64,000 nt of DNA, from the NCBI RefSeq assembly GCF_000717655.1, contig NZ_JNZY01000029.1, positions 29,270-93,269 of the forward strand, written 5' to 3'. The translations under genes and the position numbers were made by a program. A model generated the notes under the pieces. The model was not told where the DNA came from. It searched no databases and was given only the letters and a program-made list of their open reading frames with translations. The number at the start of each line of letters is the position of its first letter. The first letter of the stretch is position 1. The stretch comes from Streptomyces katrae (GTDB lineage: Bacteria > Actinomycetota > Actinomycetes > Streptomycetales > Streptomycetaceae). Positions 53,069 to 62,905 of the stretch are shown here, piece after piece.

Positions 53069-53770
53069 TCAGTAGGCGCTGTTGACGTTGTCGATCGAGC
53101 CGTAGCGGTCGGCGGCGTAGTTGGCCGCGGCGACGATGTTGGCGACCGGGTGGTACTGGTCCAGCGGGGTGCCGGGGACGTGGTACGCGAGGAAGGTCGG
53201 CTTGATGACCTGGAGCAGACCCTTCGAGGGCACACCGTTCTTGGCGTTGATGTCCCAGTTGTTGATGGCCCGCGGGTTGCCGCTCGACTCGCGCATGATG
53301 TTCTTGTACAGGCCGTTGTACGTGCCCGGAATCTTGTGCGCCTTCATGATCGCCAGCGACTCCTTGATCCAGCCGTCAAGGTTGTTCGCGTAGATCGGCT
53401 TGCGGACGGTGGAGCGGCTGGCGGCCGCCTTCGCCTCGCGGTCCTTCTTCGCCTTGGCGGCGGCCTCGGCGTCGGCCTTCGCCTTCGCGGCGGCGGCGGC
53501 CTTGGCCTTCACCGCGGCCTCGAGCTTCGCGGCGTCCGTGGCCAGCTTGGACTGCGCGGAGAGGTGCTGCACGGTCTTGGCCTGGACACCCTCGACGGCC
53601 TGGGTCCACGCCACGGGGGCAGCGGCCACGGTCGTACCCGCGTCGGCGGTGCCGGCCGGGACGAGGGTGGCGGCCAGGGCGGCGGCGCCGATGGTGGCAA
53701 CGGCGGCGAAGGACATCTTGTGCGCCTTCGTCAGACGACGAATCTGGCCGGGGGTGCTGGTCTTGGACAT
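53069..53770 (-). CDS. Secreted protein with lytic-transglycosylase-like (SLT) domain
   Basis: The 233-residue product has a signal peptide (MSKTSTPGQIRRLTKAHKM ... ATLVPAGTADAG), a Lys/Ala/Glu-rich coiled-coil stretch (residues ~75-118, AAAKAKADAEAAAKAKKDRE) and a C-terminal SLT-like fold: YKNIMRESSGNPRAINNWD, where Glu is the candidate catalytic residue, then SKGLLQVIKPTFLAY. It probably cuts peptidoglycan outside the cell. The ATG at 53770 is the first with signal-peptide character. Confidence 0.9.
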   Translation of the reverse strand: MSKTSTPGQIRRLTKAHKMSFAAVATIGAAALAATLVPAGTADAGTTVAAAPVAWTQAVEGVQAKTVQHLSAQSKLATDAAKLEAAVKAKAAAAAKAKADAEAAAKAKKDREAKAAASRSTVRKPIYANNLDGWIKESLAIMKAHKIPGTYNGLYKNIMRESSGNPRAINNWDINAKNGVPSKGLLQVIKPTFLAYHVPGTPLDQYHPVANIVAAANYAADRYGSIDNVNSAY

Positions 53771-53971
53771 GCGTAGCAACCTCTTCGAATAGCGGGAGCC
53801 GCAGGAAAGCACCGTTCGGATCCGGGATCCGCGGTGCTGTGCGACGAGAGCAATTCTTAGCGGCGGCAAAATCTTGTGGCAAAGGTGTGACGTACGATCC
53901 CGCTTAGTGGATCAGGGGGCGCCGACGGGCCCGGAATTCCGGGCCGCACGCTAGGCGCAGCAGTGCTCACA

Positions 53972-53985
53972 ACGTGTTTACACGT
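53972..53985. promoter_or_regulatory. Perfect inverted repeat ACGTGT-TT-ACACGT
   Basis: A 14-base near-continuous palindrome lies in the 472-base space between the divergent SLT and histidine-kinase genes. Flanking repeats CTAGGCGC (53951) and CTAGGCGCC (about 53989) bracket it. A regulator binding site is likely, but which gene it serves is unknown. Confidence 0.45.
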
Positions 53986-53999
53986 CCACTAGGCGCCTT

Positions 54000-54242
54000 C
54001 GTAAGTGACGTGGGTCCTATGCGCGGGCTCACATCGGCCACGTAACGGTCTTACCGTGCGTTGCTCAAGCAATGCGCTATGTAACGGAATTCTCCACCCT
54101 GAGGACCACAAACCCCCACCACCCTCATCCCCAGGGCAGAGAAGGCCCCGGCGGCCCCTCCCCAAGGAGGAGGGGCACACCGCCCCCAGCCCTAGGGCTC
54201 GAGCCCGATCCCGCAGGTCAGAGCCGCTAGTACGGTGAGCCC
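54000..54242. other. Intergenic region before the histidine kinase gene
   Basis: No gene is seen. It contains two small hairpins (ACGGT-CTT-ACCGT near 54044, and GCGTTGCT/AGCAATGC near 54057-54076) and a -10-like TAGTAC at 54228-54233 close to the kinase ATG. The rest is unstructured Pro/Gly-rich-looking sequence without a recognisable motif. Confidence 0.5.
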
Positions 54243-55388
54243 ATGACCGGTAGTCCCGTGTTCGGAGGACCCTGCGGCGGCCTCGCCGCCGTGAGCACCG
54301 CGCTGCTCGCCATGAGCCGCCGCCTGGAGGTCCGCGACGTCCTGCGCACGATCGTCGTCTCGGCCCGCGAGCTGCTCGACGCCGAGTACGCGGCCCTCGG
54401 CGTCCCGGACGACCACGGCGGCTTCGCCCAGTTCGTCGTGGACGGCATCACCGAGGACCAGTGGCGCCGCATCGGCCCGCTGCCCCGCCAGCACGGCATC
54501 CTGGCCGCGATGCTCCACCAGGACGGCCCCGAGCGGCTGGCCGACGTGCGCAAGGACCCGCGCTTCGAGGGCTGGCCCACCGCCCACCCCGAGATGTCCG
54601 ACTTCCTCGGACAGCCCGTCCGCGACGGCGAGGAGACCCTCGCCGCCCTCTTCCTCGCGAACAAACGCAGACCAGGCGGCTTCACCGAAGAGGACGAGGA
54701 GCTCCTCGCCCTCCTGGCCCAGCACGCGGCGATCGCCCTCACCAACGCACGGCTCTACGAGCGCAGCCGCGAGCTCACCATCGCCGAGGAGCGCTCCCGC
54801 CTCGCCCACGAGCTGCACGACGCCGTGGCCCAGAAGCTCTTCTCGCTCCGCCTGACCGCCCAGGCCGCCGCCGCCCTCGTGGACCGCGACCCGGCCCGTG
54901 CCAAGGGCGAGCTCCAGCAGGTCGCCGCGCTCGCCGCGGAGGCCGCCGACGAGCTGCGCGCCGCCGTGACCGAGCTGCGCCCGGCCGCCCTCGACGAGGA
55001 CGGCCTCGTCGCCACCCTCCGCGACCAGGTCCACGTACTCGACCGTGCCCACACCGCGCACGTCACCTTCACCTGTGACGGCGTACGGGCCCTCCCGGCG
55101 ACCCAGGAGGAGGCGCTGCTCCGGGTCGCCCAGGAGGCCCTCCACAACGCCCTGCGGCACTCGGGCGGCGACCGCGTCGAGGTCACCCTCGCCCGCCGGG
55201 CCGCGGGAGCCGTCCTGACCGTCACGGACAACGGAAGCGGCTTCTCCCCTTCCTCGATCCGCTCGGCCGGGCGCCACCTCGGCCTCGTCTCCATGCGGGA
55301 CCGGGCGAGCGGCGCCGGCGGCCGCCTCGCCGTGCACTCGGAGCCCGGTACGGGCACCACGATCGAGATGGAGGTCCCCGGTGGCTGA
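54243..55388 (+). CDS. GAF-domain sensor histidine kinase (LiaS/NarX type)
   Basis: The 381-residue cytoplasmic kinase has an N-terminal GAF domain (residues ~15-160) and a HisKA_3 dimerisation helix with phosphoacceptor His192 in RLAHELHDAVAQKLF. The HATPase domain has N-box EALHNALRHSGG and G-box VTDNGSGFSP and GLVSMRDRASGAGG. No transmembrane segment is seen, so it senses a soluble cue. Its last codons overlap the response regulator by eight bases. Confidence 0.95.
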   Translation: MTGSPVFGGPCGGLAAVSTALLAMSRRLEVRDVLRTIVVSARELLDAEYAALGVPDDHGGFAQFVVDGITEDQWRRIGPLPRQHGILAAMLHQDGPERLADVRKDPRFEGWPTAHPEMSDFLGQPVRDGEETLAALFLANKRRPGGFTEEDEELLALLAQHAAIALTNARLYERSRELTIAEERSRLAHELHDAVAQKLFSLRLTAQAAAALVDRDPARAKGELQQVAALAAEAADELRAAVTELRPAALDEDGLVATLRDQVHVLDRAHTAHVTFTCDGVRALPATQEEALLRVAQEALHNALRHSGGDRVEVTLARRAAGAVLTVTDNGSGFSPSSIRSAGRHLGLVSMRDRASGAGGRLAVHSEPGTGTTIEMEVPGG

Positions 55389-56022
55389 CACGCCCATCCG
55401 CGTCCTGCTCGTGGACGACCACCAGGTGGTCCGCCGCGGCCTGCGCACGTTCCTGGAGGTCCAGGACGACATCGAGGTGGTCGGGGAGGCCGCCGACGGA
55501 GAGGAGGGCGTGGCCCGCGCGGAGGAGCTGCGGCCCGACGTGATCCTGATGGACATCAAGATGCCGGGCACCGACGGCATCGAGGCCCTGCGCAGGCTGC
55601 GCGCGCTCGCGAACCCGGCGAGGGTGCTGATCGTCACCAGCTTCACCGAGCAGCGGACGGTCGTCCCCGCCCTGCGGGGCGGCGCCTGCGGATACGTCTA
55701 CAAGGACATCGACCCCGACGCCCTGGCCGGGGCGATCCGCTCCGTCCACGCCGGGCACGTGCTGCTCCAGCCGGAGGTGGCCGAAGCCCTGCTCTCCCAG
55801 GACGGACAGCCCTCGTCGAGCCGCGGCGGCTCCCTGACCGAGCGGGAGCGGGAGGTCCTCTCACTCATCGCGGACGGCCGCTCCAACCGGGAGATCGCCC
55901 GTGCGCTGGTGCTGTCCGAGAAGACGGTCAAGACGCACGTCTCGAACATCCTGATGAAGCTGGACCTCGCGGACCGCACCCAGGCGGCGTTGTGGGCGGT
56001 CAGGCACGGGATCACGGACTGA
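55381..56022 (+). CDS. LuxR/NarL-type response regulator
   Basis: The 213-residue partner of the kinase has a receiver domain (acidic pocket Asp12-Asp13, phosphoacceptor Asp58 in ILMDIKMPG, Lys108) and a C-terminal LuxR helix-turn-helix (residues ~149-210, LTEREREVLSLIADGRSNREIARALVLSEKTVKTHVSNILMKL). Start is GTG at 55381, inside the kinase gene. It sits upstream of a chaplin gene, which may be a target. Confidence 0.96.
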   Translation: MADTPIRVLLVDDHQVVRRGLRTFLEVQDDIEVVGEAADGEEGVARAEELRPDVILMDIKMPGTDGIEALRRLRALANPARVLIVTSFTEQRTVVPALRGGACGYVYKDIDPDALAGAIRSVHAGHVLLQPEVAEALLSQDGQPSSSRGGSLTEREREVLSLIADGRSNREIARALVLSEKTVKTHVSNILMKLDLADRTQAALWAVRHGITD

Positions 56023-56183
56023 ACCAGGCCGGACCGGGACGGAAACGGACCGTCCAGCTCCGATCCCAAATTCATACGGTCGGGTGGATGTCGCCCACAT
56101 GGCGTATCCCGTTCGTCGGATGACCGTTCTTCATGACGTGCCGCGGCGGCTGGCCGCGGCAGACGTACTGGAGGACGAAGAAC

Positions 56184-56429
56184 GTGAAGAACATCAAGAA
56201 GGCCACTGCCGTCACCATGATCGCGGGCGGCCTCCTTGCCGCGGGCGCCGGCGTCTCCTCGGCGCACGGCGGCGCGTCGGCCGAGGGCCAGGCCGCGGGC
56301 TCGCCCGGCGTCGTCTCCGGAAACCTGATCCAGGCCCCCGTCCACGTCCCGGTGAACGCGGTCGGCAACACCGTCACGGTGATCGGCCTGCTGAACGGCG
56401 CCTGGGGCAACACGGGCGTCAACGCCTGA
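56184..56429 (+). CDS. chpE: Short chaplin, cysteine-free (ChpE type)
   Basis: Chaplins are hydrophobic, surface-active proteins that coat aerial hyphae and spores. The 81-residue product has a signal peptide (VKNIKKATAVTMIAGGLLAAGAG...) and one chaplin domain (SPGVVSGNLIQAPVHVPVNAVGN... ending GLLNGAWGNTGVNA). It has no Cys, which is the mark of ChpE among the short chaplins. The GTG at 56184 has GGAGG upstream. It follows the two-component pair by 161 bases. Confidence 0.93.
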   Translation: MKNIKKATAVTMIAGGLLAAGAGVSSAHGGASAEGQAAGSPGVVSGNLIQAPVHVPVNAVGNTVTVIGLLNGAWGNTGVNA

Positions 56430-56488
56430 CCCCCCGGCACCGGCCCCGCTTCCCCCCACTCTCCCCGGGAAGCGGGGCCGCGGTGCGT

Positions 56489-57271
56489 TCAGCCCCGCTC
56501 GCGCTCCTCCACCGCCGAGTTGTACGCCGCCACCAGCGCCCGACGGGCCACCCGCTCCACCGGACGCAGCGCCTCCGCCCTCGCCGCCATCTCCGAGGCG
56601 GCCACCGCACCGCCCGGCCCGTGCTCGTACGCCAGCGACACCAGCAGGTCCACCCGCTGCGCCAGCGACAGCACCCGCACCGCCCGCGCCGGATACCCCG
56701 GCGCCAGCACCTCCCGCCCGGCCTCCGCCCGCGCCCGGTACGCCGACAGCGCAGCCTCCGCCACCGGCCCCGACCCCGCCACGTCCAGCCGGGTCAGCAC
56801 CACCGTCGCCTCGCGCAGCGCCTCCGCCAGCTCCCGTTCCGCCTCACCGAGCGACGGCACGTCCGCGGGCGGGGCCTCCCGGACCGGCAGGCAGTGCCAG
56901 GTCACCGAGACGTGCACGTCCCCCTCCGGTCCGGCCTCCGCCACCTCCGGCACCAGACCCAGCGCCGCGCCCGCCGCGACCACCGCCTCCTCGGCGTCCA
57001 GCGCCCGCGCATTGAACTCCGCCGGCCCGCTCAGCCCCAGCGGATGCCCCGGCGCCGGCAGCGCCACCCGCAGCCCCGTCACCCCCAGCGCCCGCATCCG
57101 CCCGAGCGCCAGCGTGAGACCCACCGGACCCGACTCGCCCGGCAGCCCCTCCACCCGATGCACGGCGTCCTCGCCCACGATCGACAACACGGCCTCGTCG
57201 GGCGAGACCAGTCCGGCCAGCAGTGCGTTCCCCCAGGCGGCCAACCGCCCTGAACGTGGTTCGAAAAGCAT
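56489..57271 (-). CDS. Conserved actinobacterial protein of unknown function
   Basis: The 260-residue protein begins MLFEPRSGRLAAWGNALLAG. Its first half (LVSPDEAVLSIVGEDAVHRVEGLPG) and the later VSVTWHCLPVREA look like beta-rich domain parts; the C-terminal third is helical and Ala-rich. I recall a similar gene beside chpE in Streptomyces but know no function. The gene is divergent from the ABC ATPase at 57416. Confidence 0.85.
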   Translation of the reverse strand: MLFEPRSGRLAAWGNALLAGLVSPDEAVLSIVGEDAVHRVEGLPGESGPVGLTLALGRMRALGVTGLRVALPAPGHPLGLSGPAEFNARALDAEEAVVAAGAALGLVPEVAEAGPEGDVHVSVTWHCLPVREAPPADVPSLGEAERELAEALREATVVLTRLDVAGSGPVAEAALSAYRARAEAGREVLAPGYPARAVRVLSLAQRVDLLVSLAYEHGPGGAVAASEMAARAEALRPVERVARRALVAAYNSAVEERERG

Positions 57272-57415
57272 TCCCCCACTTTACGGATCACCCCCGATCC
57301 GGCCCCGCGGCCCACCTGGCGCCCGGACCCCTCGCCGAGTGGCGTAGGTTTTCCCCTGGGGCTGCGCCTACCGGTGCACAGACGAACCGAGACTGCAAGG
57401 GGAGACAACACGCTC

Positions 57416-58216
<801 letters not shown>

Positions 58217-58305
58217 GGGCGTCCGCCGAACCCCGGGCAGGCACCGCCGGTACGGGCACGGTCGCACCCTGTCCCGACCGCGCCCGCCCGACCTACCATG
58301 ACCAT

Positions 58306-58734
58306 GTGGACATCGACGCGTGGCTGTGGTGGCTCATCGGCGCGGTCGGACTGGGCATCCCGCTCGTCCTGACGGCGATGCCGGAGTTCGGCATGTTCGC
58401 CGTCGGGGCGGTCGCGGCCGCCGTCACGGCGGCGTTCGGCGGGGGAGTCGTCGCCCAGGTCCTGGTCTTCGTCATCGTGTCGGTGGCGCTCATCGCCGTC
58501 GTCCGCTCGATCGCGAACCACCACCGCGAGCAGCGGCCCCAACACCGCACCGGAATCGACGCATTGAAAGGCAGAAGCGCGCTCGTCCTCGAACGCGTCG
58601 ACGGCAGCGGAGGCCGGATCAAACTCGCCGGCGAGATCTGGTCCGCCCGCACCCTCGACGCGGACAGCAGCTTCGAACCCGGCCAGCAGGTGGACGTCGT
58701 GGAGATCGACGGAGCCACCGCGGTCGTGATGTGA
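58306..58734 (+). CDS. NfeD-like membrane protein
   Basis: The 142-residue protein has three hydrophobic helices (residues ~5-70) and a C-terminal OB-fold NfeD domain (LKGRSALVLERVDGSGGRIKLAGEIWSARTLDADSSFEPGQQVDVVEIDG). NfeD proteins work with SPFH (flotillin-like) proteins in membrane microdomains, and the SPFH gene follows. The GTG at 58306 lies six bases after a TACCAT -10-like hexamer, suggesting leaderless translation. Confidence 0.92.
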   Translation: MDIDAWLWWLIGAVGLGIPLVLTAMPEFGMFAVGAVAAAVTAAFGGGVVAQVLVFVIVSVALIAVVRSIANHHREQRPQHRTGIDALKGRSALVLERVDGSGGRIKLAGEIWSARTLDADSSFEPGQQVDVVEIDGATAVVM

Positions 58735-58827
58735 GCTTGTGAGCCAAGGAGCCGACCCGCGGCGGCGAGGTCTGCGAGACTCGCCCAACGGGGCAGCACA
58801 GACAGCCGGAAGGGCACGGGGAACCGC

Positions 58828-59820
58828 ATGCAACCGATCATCATCGTCCTGATCATTCTGGTGGTTCTGGTCTTCATCGCACTGGTCAAGACGATCCAGG
58901 TGATCCCGCAGGCCAGCGCCGCCATCGTCGAACGCTTCGGCCGCTACACGCGCACCCTCAACGCGGGCCTCAACATCGTCGTCCCGTTCATCGACTCGAT
59001 CCGCAACCGCATCGACCTGCGCGAGCAGGTCGTGCCGTTCCCGCCGCAGCCGGTCATCACCCAGGACAACCTGGTCGTCAACATCGACACGGTCATCTAC
59101 TACCAGGTGACCGATGCCCGCGCCGCGACGTACGAGGTCGCCAGCTACATCCAGGCCATCGAGCAGCTCACCGTCACCACCCTGCGCAACATCATCGGCG
59201 GCATGGACCTCGAGCGGACGCTGACCTCCCGCGAGGAGATCAACGCGGCCCTGCGCGGAGTCCTCGACGAGGCCACCGGCAAGTGGGGCATCCGCGTCAA
59301 CCGCGTCGAGCTCAAGGCGATCGAGCCGCCGACCTCCATCCAGGACTCGATGGAGAAGCAGATGCGCGCCGACCGCGACAAGCGCGCCGCGATCCTCCAG
59401 GCCGAAGGCGTCCGCCAGTCCGAGATCCTGCGCGCCGAGGGCGAGAAGCAGTCCTCCATCCTGCGCGCCGAGGGTGAGGCCAAGGCCGCGGCCCTGCGTG
59501 CCGAGGGCGAGGCGCAGGCCATCCGTACGGTCTTCGAGTCCATCCACGCCGGCGACGCCGACCAGAAGCTCCTCGCCTACCAGTACCTCCAGATGCTCCC
59601 GAAGATCGCCGAAGGCGACGCCAACAAGCTCTGGATCGTGCCCAGCGAGATCGGAGACGCGCTCAAGGGCCTGTCCGGAGCCATGGGCAATTTCGGCCCC
59701 ATGGGCGGCGGTTCCGGCTTCAACCCGCAGAACGCCGGCAAGTCCGCCGGAGCCGACGGGACCGGCGCCGGCAGCGGCGCGAACGGCACGGACCGGCGCG
59801 AGCAGCCGCCGATCGACTGA
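58828..59820 (+). CDS. SPFH/Band 7 (flotillin-like) membrane protein
   Basis: The 330-residue protein has an N-terminal hairpin helix (MQPIIIVLIILVVLVFIALV), the SPFH domain (IPQASAAIVERFGRYTRTLNAGLNIVVPFIDSI), a coiled-coil of four 11-residue repeats (ILRAEGEKQSS type, residues ~190-233) and a Gly/Ala-rich tail. Such proteins oligomerise at the membrane and organise microdomains. It follows the NfeD gene by 93 bases. Confidence 0.95.
   Translation: MQPIIIVLIILVVLVFIALVKTIQVIPQASAAIVERFGRYTRTLNAGLNIVVPFIDSIRNRIDLREQVVPFPPQPVITQDNLVVNIDTVIYYQVTDARAATYEVASYIQAIEQLTVTTLRNIIGGMDLERTLTSREEINAALRGVLDEATGKWGIRVNRVELKAIEPPTSIQDSMEKQMRADRDKRAAILQAEGVRQSEILRAEGEKQSSILRAEGEAKAAALRAEGEAQAIRTVFESIHAGDADQKLLAYQYLQMLPKIAEGDANKLWIVPSEIGDALKGLSGAMGNFGPMGGGSGFNPQNAGKSAGADGTGAGSGANGTDRREQPPID
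59392..59523 (+). repeat. Four 33-base tandem repeats in the SPFH gene
   Basis: Each unit encodes about eleven residues of the form I-L-R-A-E-G-E-x-x-x-x, giving an amphipathic coiled-coil. Unit sequences are similar at the DNA level, so copy-number change is possible. Confidence 0.8.
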
Positions 59821-59927
59821 CCCCCCGCCCCCCTGCGGACCGGCATCCCCTCCTGCATGATCAGTGAGGCCCCTCGACCTTCATGGCGGGGAGGCGACTC
59901 ACTCATGCAAAGGGGATGGCCCAGTCC

Positions 59928-60704
59928 ATGTCCATGTCCATCTGGGAATCGGCAGCGGTGTTCGCGGCCGGCATCGGCGCCGGCACCATCAACACCATCG
60001 TCGGCTCCGGCACGCTCATCACCTTCCCGGTGCTGCTCGCCACGGGACTCCCGCCGGTCACCGCCAACGTGTCCAACACCCTCGGCCTGGTGCCCGGTTC
60101 CATCAGCGGGGCCATCGGCTACCGCAAGGAACTCCAGGGCCAGCGCGGCCGCATCATCCGGCTCGGCGCCGTCTCCCTCGTCGGGGGACTCGCGGGCGCC
60201 GTCCTGCTCCTCACCCTGCCGTCGGACTCGTTCGACACGATCGTGCCCGTCCTCATCGGACTCGCCCTCGTGCTCGTCATCCTCCAGCCCCGGCTCGCCG
60301 CGGCCCTGCGCAAGCGCCAGGAAGCCGCCGGAGGCGACACCGGCCACCCCGACGGCGGCCCCGCCCTGCTCTCCGGAATGCTGCTCTCCAGCGCGTACGG
60401 GGGCTACTTCGGCGCCGCGCAAGGCGTGCTCTACATCGGCCTGATGGGCCTGCTGCTCCACGAGGACCTGCAACGCATCAACGCCGTCAAGAACGTCATC
60501 GCCGCCCTGGTGAACGGCATCGCGGCCGCCTTCTTCCTCTTCGTCGCCGACTTCGACTGGACGGCCGTGGTCCTGATCGCCGTCGGTTCCACCCTCGGCG
60601 GCCAGGTCGGCGCCAAGGTCGGCCGCCGGCTGTCGCCGACCGTGCTCCGCGCGGTCATCGTGACCGTCGGCGTCATCGCGATCGTCCAGCTGCTGCTGCG
60701 CTGA
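59928..60704 (+). CDS. TauE/SafE-family membrane transport protein
   Basis: The 258-residue protein begins MSMSIWESAAVFAAGIGAGTI and has about eight hydrophobic helices with the family duplication: GIGAGTINTIVGSGTLITFPVLL, near the N terminus, and YGGYFGAAQGVLYIGLMGLLLH later. The family exports or imports sulfonates, sulfite or related anions. The ATG at 59928 is chosen because AAAGGGG lies about nine bases upstream; the ATG at 59883 is less likely. Confidence 0.92.
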   Translation: MSMSIWESAAVFAAGIGAGTINTIVGSGTLITFPVLLATGLPPVTANVSNTLGLVPGSISGAIGYRKELQGQRGRIIRLGAVSLVGGLAGAVLLLTLPSDSFDTIVPVLIGLALVLVILQPRLAAALRKRQEAAGGDTGHPDGGPALLSGMLLSSAYGGYFGAAQGVLYIGLMGLLLHEDLQRINAVKNVIAALVNGIAAAFFLFVADFDWTAVVLIAVGSTLGGQVGAKVGRRLSPTVLRAVIVTVGVIAIVQLLLR

Positions 60705-60773
60705 GCGACGTAGCACGTCTACGTCGCCCGGCGCACCGGCGATCATGCGGCGGAACCAGCCGGACCGGCCGTA

Positions 60774-61277
60774 CTAGGCGGTCCGCTCCAGCCAGTCGGG
60801 CAGCGCATCACGGCCCCCCACCCCCAGGGCCAGCAGCATGGCGTCCGCCGGAGACGGCACGAACGGCTTCCGGAGGAGCGGCATCCCCGCCTCCTCCGGA
60901 GTCCGGGCCGCCTTGCGGTGATTGTCCTCGGCACAGGAGGCCACCGTGTTCAACCACGTGTCCCCACCGCCCTGGGCCCGGGGCAGCACGTGGTCCACGG
61001 TCGTCGCCCGCTTCCCGCAGTACGCGCACCGGTGCTGGTCCCGGACCAGCACCCCCCTCCGTGACCAGGGGGCATGTCTTCGGAACGGCACCCGTACGTA
61101 CCGGCACAGCCTGATCACCCGGGGCAGCGGAAGATCCATGGAGGCACCGCGCACACGGAGTTCCGGATGCGACTGCTCGACGACGGCCTTGTCCTGGAGC
61201 ACCAGGACCACCGCCCGGTTCAGCGTCACCGTCGACAGCGGCTCGAAGCTCGCATTCAGCACCAGCGTGTCCCGCAT
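60774..61277 (-). CDS. HNH endonuclease
   Basis: The 167-residue protein has a zinc-binding HNH core near residues 80-118: CAYCGKRATTVDHVLPRAQGGGDTWLNTVASCAEDNHRK. The N-terminal part resembles the DUF-like beta domain seen in many actinobacterial HNH proteins (MRDTLVLNASFEPLSTVTLNRAV). Such enzymes nick or cut DNA but this group is uncharacterised. GGGAGG precedes the ATG at 61277. Confidence 0.93.
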   Translation of the reverse strand: MRDTLVLNASFEPLSTVTLNRAVVLVLQDKAVVEQSHPELRVRGASMDLPLPRVIRLCRYVRVPFRRHAPWSRRGVLVRDQHRCAYCGKRATTVDHVLPRAQGGGDTWLNTVASCAEDNHRKAARTPEEAGMPLLRKPFVPSPADAMLLALGVGGRDALPDWLERTA

Positions 61278-61365
61278 CTCGCCCACCTCCCGTGTGCAGG
61301 CCCGCAACCACACCGGCAGCAGGGCCCGCAACCACTCTGGCCGCGCGCGCCACGCGGGACAACGC

Positions 61366-61409
61366 AATAAAAATGCCCGGTCCTGGTCGCCTTTAGACCA
61401 GGACCGGGC
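61366..61409 (-). terminator. Terminator for the PEBP gene
   Basis: On the minus strand GCCCGGTCCTGGTC and GACCAGGACCGGGC pair and are followed by a T-rich ATTTTTATT. It lies 18 bases past the PEBP stop. Confidence 0.85.
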
Positions 61410-61426
61410 AAACGCACGGCGAACGA

Positions 61427-61960
61427 TCAGCTCGCAGGACCCTCGTACTCACCGATCAGCTGCGCCCGACCCAACGAGTGGAAGCGCAGGTTGAATCCGA
61501 CCACCGCCGGCGAGACGTCCGGACCGGGGCCCAGCTTCTCCTGGTCCACCGCGTAGACGGTGAACACGTACCGGTGCCGCTCACCGGCCGGCGGAGCAGC
61601 CCCGCCGAAGTCGCTCGTGCCGTAGTCGTTCCGTACGTGCACGGCCCCGGCGGGCAGACCCTCGAACTTCCCGCTCCCCGCCCCGGCCGGCAGCTCGGTG
61701 ACCGAGGCCGGCAGATCGAAGAGCACCCAGTGCCAGAACCCGCTGCCCGTCGGGGCGTCCGGGTCGAAGCACGTCACCGCGAAACTCTTCGTCCCCTCCG
61801 GGAACCCCTCCCACCGCAGGTGCGGCGAGATGTTCCCGCCCCGCAGGACCTGGGCGTCACCCAGTTCCCCACCGGGCTCGAGGTCCGCACTCTCCACGGA
61901 GAACGCGTGCACCTGAGGGTGGAAGTCGTGCGGAAGAGGTGCCCTGTTCTGCTCGGCCAC
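61427..61960 (-). CDS. Phosphatidylethanolamine-binding / YbhB family protein
   Basis: The 177-residue protein begins MAEQNRAPLPHDFHPQVHAF. It has the PEBP motifs ISPHLRWEGFPEGTKSFAVTCFDPDAPTGSGFWHWVLFDLP and GPAPPAGERHRYVFTVYAVD (here GAAPPAGERHRYVF). The family binds phospholipid or nucleotide ligands; bacterial YbhB/YbcL members have no firm role. Monocistronic with its own terminator. Confidence 0.93.
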   Translation of the reverse strand: MAEQNRAPLPHDFHPQVHAFSVESADLEPGGELGDAQVLRGGNISPHLRWEGFPEGTKSFAVTCFDPDAPTGSGFWHWVLFDLPASVTELPAGAGSGKFEGLPAGAVHVRNDYGTSDFGGAAPPAGERHRYVFTVYAVDQEKLGPGPDVSPAVVGFNLRFHSLGRAQLIGEYEGPAS

Positions 61961-62011
61961 TGCTGAACCTCCTGATCGCGAACCAGTACCGGACCGGTAC
62001 CGGGCCCGAGC

Positions 62012-62794
62012 CTAGAACCAGTTGCGCTGCGAACCCACGGACGCGATCCACTGGTTGAGGTAAGCCGCCCAGTCGGTCTCCTGGTACGACTGCAGACCCA
62101 CCTGGAAGCAGCGGTACGTGTCACTGCCCTCGGAGAACAGCCCGGACTTCTTGTCCATCTCCAGGACGACGTCCATCTCACGGCCGTCCGAGACGAAGGT
62201 CAGCTCGACCTGGTTCAGGCCGCGGTACTGCGACGGCGGCAGGAACTCGATCTCCTGGTAGAACGGCAGCGTCTGGCGCGTCCCGCGGATGTGCCCGCGC
62301 TCCATGTCCGCACTGCGGAAACCGAAGCCGAGCTGACGGAAGGCATCCAGGATCGCCTGCTGCGCCGGCACCGGGTGCACGTTGATCGGGTCGAGGTCGC
62401 CGGCGTCCACCGCACGCGCGATCTCCAGCTCGGTGCTGACCCCGATGTTCATCCCGTGCAGGTGCTGACCCCCGAAGTGGGTGATCGGCGTCTCCCACGG
62501 GATCTCCAGCCCGAACGGCACCACGTGCAGGGCGCCCGCCTGGACCTGGAAGGCACCGCCGAGGCGCTGCTTGGTGAAGACGATGTCCTGCTTGTACTCC
62601 TGGTCGCCGCCCTCCACCTCGACCCGCGCCTGCAGGCCGACGGACAGGCCCTCGATCTGCTGCTCCACGGACCCGCCCTGGATGCGGACCTCGCCCTGGA
62701 CGATCCCGCCCGGCACCACGTTCGGCTCGGTGATGACCGTGTCCACCGAAGCACCGCCGGCACCCAGCGCCGCGAACAGCTTCTTGAACCCCAT
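62012..62794 (-). CDS. spo0M: Sporulation-control protein Spo0M-like
   Basis: The 260-residue protein begins [20 protein letters not shown], with the family's N-terminal arrestin-like domain, and has the segment [21 protein letters not shown] and [40 protein letters not shown]. In B. subtilis Spo0M influences sporulation; in Streptomyces a similar role is assumed. The ATG has a GGGGAGT site just upstream. Divergent from the glycosylase gene. Confidence 0.93.
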   Translation of the reverse strand: MGFKKLFAALGAGGASVDTVITEPNVVPGGIVQGEVRIQGGSVEQQIEGLSVGLQARVEVEGGDQEYKQDIVFTKQRLGGAFQVQAGALHVVPFGLEIPWETPITHFGGQHLHGMNIGVSTELEIARAVDAGDLDPINVHPVPAQQAILDAFRQLGFGFRSADMERGHIRGTRQTLPFYQEIEFLPPSQYRGLNQVELTFVSDGREMDVVLEMDKKSGLFSEGSDTYRCFQVGLQSYQETDWAAYLNQWIASVGSQRNWF

Positions 62795-62905
62795 GCTCTG
62801 ACTCCCCTTGAAGGCTCGTGCGACTACCGCTTACGAGTACACACTGACAAACGCGGAACCTTAGGCCCCGGTTGCAGGTGCGCGCGTTCCACTACGCTCG
62901 ACCGG

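Noticed and set aside
50386..53235. A 949-residue minus-strand open frame opposite the FHA-ABC gene
   Set aside because: Shadow of the FHA-ABC codons; low-complexity Arg/Asp/Leu composition, no ribosome site and no family match.
53771..53880. ydaO-type (cyclic di-AMP) riboswitch before the SLT gene
   Set aside because: Cell-wall hydrolase genes in Streptomyces often have one, but I could not find its conserved core in the minus-strand leader.
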